Assembly: GCF_019218295.1 (NCBI RefSeq)
Contig: NZ_JAHUZF010000004.1
Span: 124,001 to 188,000, forward strand
DNA from: Maritimibacter sp. DP1N21-5
GTDB lineage: Bacteria > Pseudomonadota > Alphaproteobacteria > Rhodobacterales > Rhodobacteraceae
Length of the DNA: 64,000 nt
Direction of reading: 5' to 3'
Shown: positions 59,691 to 64,000 of the stretch, piece by piece
Layout of the letters: every line of letters starts with the position of its first letter
Numbering within the stretch: position 1 is the stretch's first letter
Made by a program: the position numbers and the translations under genes
Notes under the pieces: model-generated
Databases searched by the model: none
The model's input: only the letters and a program-made list of their open reading frames with translations
Told to the model about the DNA's origin: nothing

Positions 59691-59837
59691 GTCGTGCATC
59701 CTTTTTGCCGAGAGTAGTCGCTTTTTTGAAACGTCAAAAGAGGGGATGCGCGGGGCGGATTGACGTGGTGCGTTAACCATTGCGCCGGGGGGAAGTGGAC
59801 TAACGGCATGTTTTTGATGATGTAATCCGAATTTCAG

Positions 59838-59876
59838 GATTCTGGAATTCCGGAATCCCAGAATTCCGGAATCCCG
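59838..59876. repeat. 16-bp tandem repeat with three GANTC sites
   Basis: GAATTCCGGAATCCCA (59845-59860) is repeated at 59861-59876 with one change. GANTC sites occur at 59838, 59853 and 59869. The unit is itself palindromic around GGAATTCC. It lies in the 317-bp divergent gap between the CinA-like gene and sfsA (59691-60007), which holds no gene. Confidence 0.65.
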
Positions 59877-60007
59877 AAGCCCGGTGCCACGACACCCGCC
59901 TTTCGCACACCGAACCCTCCCTGCGCGGACCCGACCTACGCCTGCTATCGCCCGCCCGCTCCGCTCCCTCTCTGGACATCGCTTGGTCCTCACTCCACCC
60001 TGCCGCC

Positions 60008-60712
60008 ATGGACTTCGCCACCCCCCTGATCCCTGCCACCCTCCTACGCCGCTACAAACGTTTCTTGGCCGATTGCCGGCTCGAGGATGGGACCGAGATC
60101 ACCGCGCATTGTGCCAATCCCGGCTCGATGATGGGCCTTGCGGACCCCGGTCTGCGCATCTGGCTCGAACCCAACGACGATCCGAAGAAGAAGCTCAAGT
60201 TCGGCTGGCGGCTGGTCGAGCATGCCGACGGCAGCTTCACGGGCGTGGACACGGCGCTCCCCAACCGCATGTTGAAGCAGGCCTTTATGGCTGGCATCGT
60301 GCCGGACCTCGCGGGTTATACCACTGTCCGCCCCGAAGTGGCCTATGGCGACAGAAGCCGCGTTGATTTCCTGCTGACCGGCGACGCCCTTCCGCAAGCC
60401 TGGGTCGAGGTCAAGTCCGTGACGCTGGCGCGTGTGCCGGGTCGTGCGGAGTTTCCCGACAGCGTCACCGCGCGTGGCACGCGGCATATGGAGGACCTCG
60501 CCAAAATGGCCCGGGCGGGCGACCGGGCCGTGATCTTCTACCTCGTGCAACGCAGCGACGCGACGGAGGTCCGCATCGCTGCCGACATCGACCCGACCTA
60601 TGCGCGGGCGGTCGAGGTGGCTGTGGCGGCGGGGGTGGAGCCCGTCGCCTATGGCACCCGCATCTCGCCGACGGGGGTCACGCTGGGCGAACGACTCCCC
60701 GTGATCCTTTGA
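60008..60712 (+). CDS. sfsA: Sugar fermentation stimulation protein SfsA
   Basis: A 234-residue protein; SfsA family, DNA-binding or nuclease-like, originally linked to sugar metabolism in E. coli. Motifs: LLRRYKRFLADCRLEDGTEITAHCANPGSMMGL, YGDRSRVDFLL, AWVEVKSVTLAR, FPDSVTARGTRHMEDLAKM and VIFYLVQRSDATEVRIAADIDPTYARAVEVA. Full length. The exact role is unclear. It is one of the sfsA/map neighbours typical of Rhodobacterales. Confidence 0.94.
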   Translation: MDFATPLIPATLLRRYKRFLADCRLEDGTEITAHCANPGSMMGLADPGLRIWLEPNDDPKKKLKFGWRLVEHADGSFTGVDTALPNRMLKQAFMAGIVPDLAGYTTVRPEVAYGDRSRVDFLLTGDALPQAWVEVKSVTLARVPGRAEFPDSVTARGTRHMEDLAKMARAGDRAVIFYLVQRSDATEVRIAADIDPTYARAVEVAVAAGVEPVAYGTRISPTGVTLGERLPVIL

Positions 60713-60724
60713 CCCGTCCGACGC

Positions 60725-61387
60725 TCATTCAGGGCCCGGAGGATTCGGGATGGTGTAGCCTGGGAGGAGCGTGACCGTGGTCACCCGCGTCTCCTCTTTC
60801 ACCTCCGGAGCCCAGCTTTCAGAGAGCCTGTGCTCCTCGATTCTGAGCCGCTGTTTGGTGACGGGATCGACATAGAGGACGTGCGTCGCCTCCCACCAGC
60901 TGCCACCCCCTGGCGGTTCGACCCGCGCGAAGAAGCCGAACCGCAGCGCCTCGCGCCCGTCCAGATCGACGGTCCCGTCGCATCGCACATCGCGCAGCGA
61001 TGCCTGCACGCTGGCATTCAGACCCCGCGCAAAGTCGACCGGATCATAGTCGATGTCCTGCCCCATGGGCTCCCACGGTCCCTCCCAACTGGCGCCCTGA
61101 TAGAAGCTCCCGTCGAAGAGCAGATAGAATCCGTTCGGGGTCTCGTTCAGCACCCGCGCCGGGCTTTCCCAGCGGGCGGTGTTGTAGAAGACCTTCGTGC
61201 CATCCGGATATTCCCAGACGACCTGATGCTCCTGCGGGACAAGGTTCGAGGGGTCCATGACACCGTCCGGTGCGCCGTAGAGCGCACGGATCTCGTCCTC
61301 ACAGGCGTCGGCGAAGGCCGCGGAACCGATCCCGGAAAAAGCGAGCGGGACGACGAGGGACAGGCGGGTGAAACGGGACATGGGCAT
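60725..61387 (-). CDS. Exported protein of unknown function
   Basis: A 220-residue secreted protein with a signal peptide (MSRFTRLSLVVPLAFSGIGSAAFA) and a mature part containing CEDEIRALY, WEYPDGTKVFYNTARWESPARVLNETPNGFYLLFDGSFYQGASWEGPW and VRCDGTVDLDG. It looks beta-rich with two Cys (possibly disulfide-linked). No family recognised. Start at 61387 or 61381. It lies tail-to-tail with sfsA and divergent from map. Confidence 0.75.
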   Translation of the reverse strand: MPMSRFTRLSLVVPLAFSGIGSAAFADACEDEIRALYGAPDGVMDPSNLVPQEHQVVWEYPDGTKVFYNTARWESPARVLNETPNGFYLLFDGSFYQGASWEGPWEPMGQDIDYDPVDFARGLNASVQASLRDVRCDGTVDLDGREALRFGFFARVEPPGGGSWWEATHVLYVDPVTKQRLRIEEHRLSESWAPEVKEETRVTTVTLLPGYTIPNPPGPE

Positions 61388-61594
61388 TCGTCAATTCATG
61401 CTGAAATCGGATCCAGACTAGAACCGGCACCCCCTGTCTGGCAAGGCGGAGGTGGGATCGTCCGGCCGGCGGTGGACCGCGCCGCGCTGCGCAAACGGCC
61501 CTCGCAGCGCGTCCAATGCGACTGCGACGGGCCCCCGCACCGTTGTCTCCCCCGGCGTTCTGGCCTATTTATCTGGAAATCTCAGGAGACTCCC

Positions 61595-62401
61595 TTGGAC
61601 CACAAAACCCGTATCACGCGCGAAGGTATCCGGCTTTACGACACGTCCGATTTTGCTGGCATGCGGGCGGCCGGGCGGCTTGCCGCGGATATCCTCGACC
61701 GGATCGCGCCCTTGGTGCAGCCCGGCGTTACCACCGGTGAACTCGATGCGGCCATCGAAGCGATGGTCACCGACGCCGGCGCGACTTCGGCGACGATCGG
61801 CTACAAGGGCTACAAACACGCCTCCTGCATCTCGATCAACCACGTGGTCTGTCACGGCATCCCGAGCGACAAGAAGCTCAAGGACGGTGACATCCTCAAC
61901 ATCGACGTGACGGTGATCGTGGACGGCTGGTATGGCGACACCTCGCGCATGTATGTGGCAGGTGCCCTGCCGCGCAAGGCAGAGCGGCTCATCGAGGTGA
62001 CGCATGACGCGCTGATGCTCGGGATCGAGGCGGCGAAACCCGGCAACACCTTCGGCGACATCGGTTTCGCCATCCAGAGCTTCGTGGAAAAGAACCGCAT
62101 GAGCGTCGTGCGCGATTTCTGCGGTCACGGGCTTGGGCAGGTGTTCCACGCGCCGCCGAACGTCCTCCATTACGGCCGTCCTGGCACCGGACCGGTTCTG
62201 CAGGAAGGCATGTTCTTCACCATCGAACCCATGGTGAACCTCGGACGGCCCGAAACCAAGGTGCTTGCCGACGATTGGACCGCCGTCACGCGCGACAAGT
62301 CGCTGTCGGCCCAGTTCGAGCATTCCATCGGCATCACGGCGGACGGCTGCGAGATCTTTACCCTGTCGCCCGCCGGGAAGTTTCATCCGACCTACGGCTA
62401 G
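61595..62401 (+). CDS. map: Methionine aminopeptidase
   Basis: Removes the initiator Met from nascent proteins. 268 residues, type I. Metal-site motifs: INHVVCHGIPSD (His), LNIDVTVIVDGWYGDTSRM (two Asp), CGHGLGQVFHAPPN (His), FFTIEPMV (Glu) and the C-terminal QFEHSIGITADGCEIFTLS (Glu). The start is TTG 61595, chosen because CAGGAGA lies at the right distance and the N-terminus matches the family; no ATG fits. It overlaps the convergent DUF2189 gene by 4 bp. Confidence 0.93.
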   Translation: MDHKTRITREGIRLYDTSDFAGMRAAGRLAADILDRIAPLVQPGVTTGELDAAIEAMVTDAGATSATIGYKGYKHASCISINHVVCHGIPSDKKLKDGDILNIDVTVIVDGWYGDTSRMYVAGALPRKAERLIEVTHDALMLGIEAAKPGNTFGDIGFAIQSFVEKNRMSVVRDFCGHGLGQVFHAPPNVLHYGRPGTGPVLQEGMFFTIEPMVNLGRPETKVLADDWTAVTRDKSLSAQFEHSIGITADGCEIFTLSPAGKFHPTYG

Positions 62402-63285
62402 AGCCGGTTGTCGCGCTCCATGTCGTCGAAGCGCACCGCCCGGCGATAGAGGTGCCACGTGGCGTGGCCCAGGATCGGGAGCACCACAATCAGCCCTAGG
62501 AACAGCGGGGCCGAGCCGATGGCCAGAAGCATGGCCACGATGAAACCCCACAAGAGGACGACGCCGGGACTGGCCCGCGCCACCCGGATCGAGGTGCTCA
62601 CCGCGACCGGAAGCCCGACCTTGCGGTCGACCAGCATCGGCGCCGCGACGAAGGTCGTCACGAGCGCCACACAGGCGAAGACGAACCCCGCGCCCATGCC
62701 GATGACGATCATGCTCCATCCGGCTTCGGTCGTCAGCACGTCGGACAGGAACGGCAGGAGCGCGCCGTAACTCCCGCCCATCGTCGCGCCATGGATCGTG
62801 TCGGCGGTCCAGAGCCAGAGGAAGAACAGGATGCCCAGATAGCCGGCCATTGCCAGAAGCGGCACGATGGTGTCCGCGCGCAGGGCAGCGAAAGCGTCGA
62901 ACCAGTTGGCCGTGCCGCGAAGTTCCCGCGTGCGTGACATCGCATAAAGCCCGATCGACAGGATCGGACCGACGAGCGCGAAGCCCGCCGCGATGGGGAA
63001 GAGAAGCGGCACCAGTGCTTCGTTGAAGGCGAGCCCCGCGAGCGCCACGCCGATGATCGGATAGATCAGGACGAGAAACATCACGTCGGTGCGCATGGTG
63101 CTGAAATCGCGGACCCCGGCCTGCATCGCGCGCCTTAGGTCCGTGACCGTCAGCCGTCGCACCCGCGCGGCGGTCATGTCGTGGCTTCCGAGCGTCTCTA
63201 TGCCGTGCTCGACGCTGCGTGCGCCGCGCCCGATCGCGCCCAGTCCGACGGATATCGGATTTCCGATGGTCTTGCTTGTGGACAT
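62398..63285 (-). CDS. DUF2189 integral membrane protein
   Basis: A 295-residue inner-membrane protein with six or seven helices, e.g. MFLVLIYPIIGVALAGLAF, LVPLLFPIAAGFALVGPILSIGLYAMS, IVPLLAMAGYLGILFFLWLW, GWSMIVIGMGAGFVFACVALVTTFVAAPMLVD and VVLLWGFIVAMLLAIGSAPLFLGLIVVLPILGHATWHLYRRAV. The pattern ELRGTANWFDAF and GHATWHLYRR matches DUF2189 (PF09955). ATG 63285 has GGGAGGAG upstream. The function is unknown. Confidence 0.9.
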   Translation of the reverse strand: MSTSKTIGNPISVGLGAIGRGARSVEHGIETLGSHDMTAARVRRLTVTDLRRAMQAGVRDFSTMRTDVMFLVLIYPIIGVALAGLAFNEALVPLLFPIAAGFALVGPILSIGLYAMSRTRELRGTANWFDAFAALRADTIVPLLAMAGYLGILFFLWLWTADTIHGATMGGSYGALLPFLSDVLTTEAGWSMIVIGMGAGFVFACVALVTTFVAAPMLVDRKVGLPVAVSTSIRVARASPGVVLLWGFIVAMLLAIGSAPLFLGLIVVLPILGHATWHLYRRAVRFDDMERDNRL

Positions 63286-63573
63286 GGTCTCCTCCCTCGT
63301 CCGTCTTCCAAACGGCCGGAGACCGGAACCGGGGTTTGAGGTCAGGCCAATGTCACCCCGGGCGGGCAGCGGCCTTGAGCAAGCATAACACAGAGGGCCG
63401 CGTTTTGCGCGCACGATTACGGGTCGTTGGGGAGAGGCTTTCTGCTGCTTGACGTTGCGAGACCTGAAGCAGGACCGTCCTGACCCTTGCCGGACGGGCA
63501 TCGAGAGGCCACAGTCCGTCCTGGAAGGAGCGCCCACCAACGCCTGTGACGACCGTTGAAAGGGAGGCGCCAC

Positions 63574-64000
63574 ATGTCGAAAACCACGTCTTATCTGGGC
63601 TGGAAAGTCGATTTCTCCGAGCCCCGGGGCGAGCCCGCGTATTGCTCGCCCGATAGCGTGACCTGGATGATCTACAAGAACCCCGTGGCGCTGGCCGTCG
63701 GGGGCGTGGCGGCCGTCCTGCTCGAATTTGCCGATCCGCGGATCAGGTCCGGGGTCTGGAATCACTCGGTCTATCCGACCGACCCGCTCGGACGGTCCAA
63801 GCGCACCGGCATGGCGGCGATGATCGGGGCCTATGGTCCCTCCTCGGCCGCAAGGCGTGTGATCAAGGGCGTGAACAACATGCATGCGCGCGTGTCGGGC
63901 GAGACGCCCGACGGGCTTGCCTATGCCGCCACGGACCCCGCGCTCCTCGACTGGGTCAGCGCGACGGCGCTCTATGGCTTCGTGACCGCCTACCACCGCT
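63574..64000 (+). CDS. Oxygenase MpaB family (DUF2236) protein, partial at the window end
   Basis: The first 142 residues of a protein that runs off the window. MSKTTSYLGWKVDFSEPRGEPAYCSPDSVTWMIYKNPVALAVGGVAAVLLEFADPRIRSGVWNHSVYPTDPLGRSKRTGMAAMIGAYGPSSAARRVIKGVNNMHARVSGETPDGLAYAATDPALLDWVSATALYGFVTAYHR. The LEFADPRIRSGVWNHS, Y.TDPL.R...T, HARV.G and W.SATALYGF segments are those of DUF2236/MpaB heme-dependent oxygenases. GGGAGG precedes the ATG. Confidence 0.85.
   Translation, partial: MSKTTSYLGWKVDFSEPRGEPAYCSPDSVTWMIYKNPVALAVGGVAAVLLEFADPRIRSGVWNHSVYPTDPLGRSKRTGMAAMIGAYGPSSAARRVIKGVNNMHARVSGETPDGLAYAATDPALLDWVSATALYGFVTAYHR

Noticed and set aside
1..64000. CRISPR arrays, insertion sequences or prophage
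   Set aside because: No regular repeat-spacer array, transposase, integrase or phage structural gene was found by eye.

Overview
The window is GC-rich chromosomal DNA from an alphaproteobacterium, most likely a marine Rhodobacterales member (Roseobacter/Paracoccaceae type). This rests on gene content recognised by eye: a malyl-CoA lyase (mcl1) of the ethylmalonyl-CoA pathway, a dgcN/dgcA D-glutamate module, a glucosylglycerol-phosphate synthase, TIGR02302/DUF4175, DUF1244, and the sfsA/map neighbourhood. No sequence search was run. About 90% of the window is coding. I see no rRNA, insertion sequence, prophage or CRISPR array; there is one tRNA (Met, CAT).

Layout. 1-2.5 kb (minus): gpsA, a HAD-IIB phosphatase and ggpS (cut by the window edge), a tight operon for the osmolyte glucosylglycerol. 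2.8-7 kb (plus): ABM-fold protein, galM, then xylB behind its own promoter with a LacI-type operator, and a di-heme cytochrome c peroxidase. 7-13 kb: argH, divergent tlpA, DUF2946-like and PepSY membrane proteins, fatty acid hydroxylase. 12-15.6 kb (minus): MaoC-like hydratase, FMN reductase, two conserved unknowns, a lipoprotein. 15.7-18.9 kb (plus): CPBP protease, accD, folC. 19-23.5 kb: zapE, MFS permease, Lrp regulator and ald. 23.5-26 kb (minus): tRNA-Met, SH3 protein, mscS, mscL, small PLDc_N protein. 26-34 kb: EF-hand protein, then pheT, pheS, rplT, rpmI and pyk, with a YrhK-ASCH-YrhK insert between pheS and pheT. 34-39 kb: N-formylglutamate amidohydrolase-like protein, DUF1244, HupE, DODA dioxygenase, FosA-like protein, HhH and OmpA/BON proteins. 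39-43.6 kb: a D-amino-acid operon (dgcN, dgcA, D-amino-acid transaminase) divergent from mcl1. 43.6-54.5 kb: zinc-ribbon protein, ftsE-ftsX-plsC-PPOX, accA, an AraC/GyrI operon with a frameshifted middle gene, DUF4175 and lysA. 54.7-64 kb: LysR, SDR, OmpA, AhpD-like, GNAT, CinA-like, sfsA, map, DUF2189 and the start of an MpaB-family oxygenase.

The most interesting signal is regulatory. Three exact GGAAC-N17-CGTT motifs, the consensus of the alphaproteobacterial general-stress sigma factor EcfG, lie in intergenic DNA and point into the glucosylglycerol operon, the PLDc_N gene and a YrhK gene. Together with mscS/mscL this suggests a stress and osmotic regulon. Other points: a LacI-type palindrome inside the xylB promoter spacer, six GANTC (CcrM) sites in 89 bp after folC, two diverged copies of a hairpin-plus-tail intergenic element, a possible ATA start codon, and a one-base deletion in a DUF1801 gene. 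No wholly new multi-gene system is evident; the best candidates are the stress regulon and the AraC/GyrI operon.
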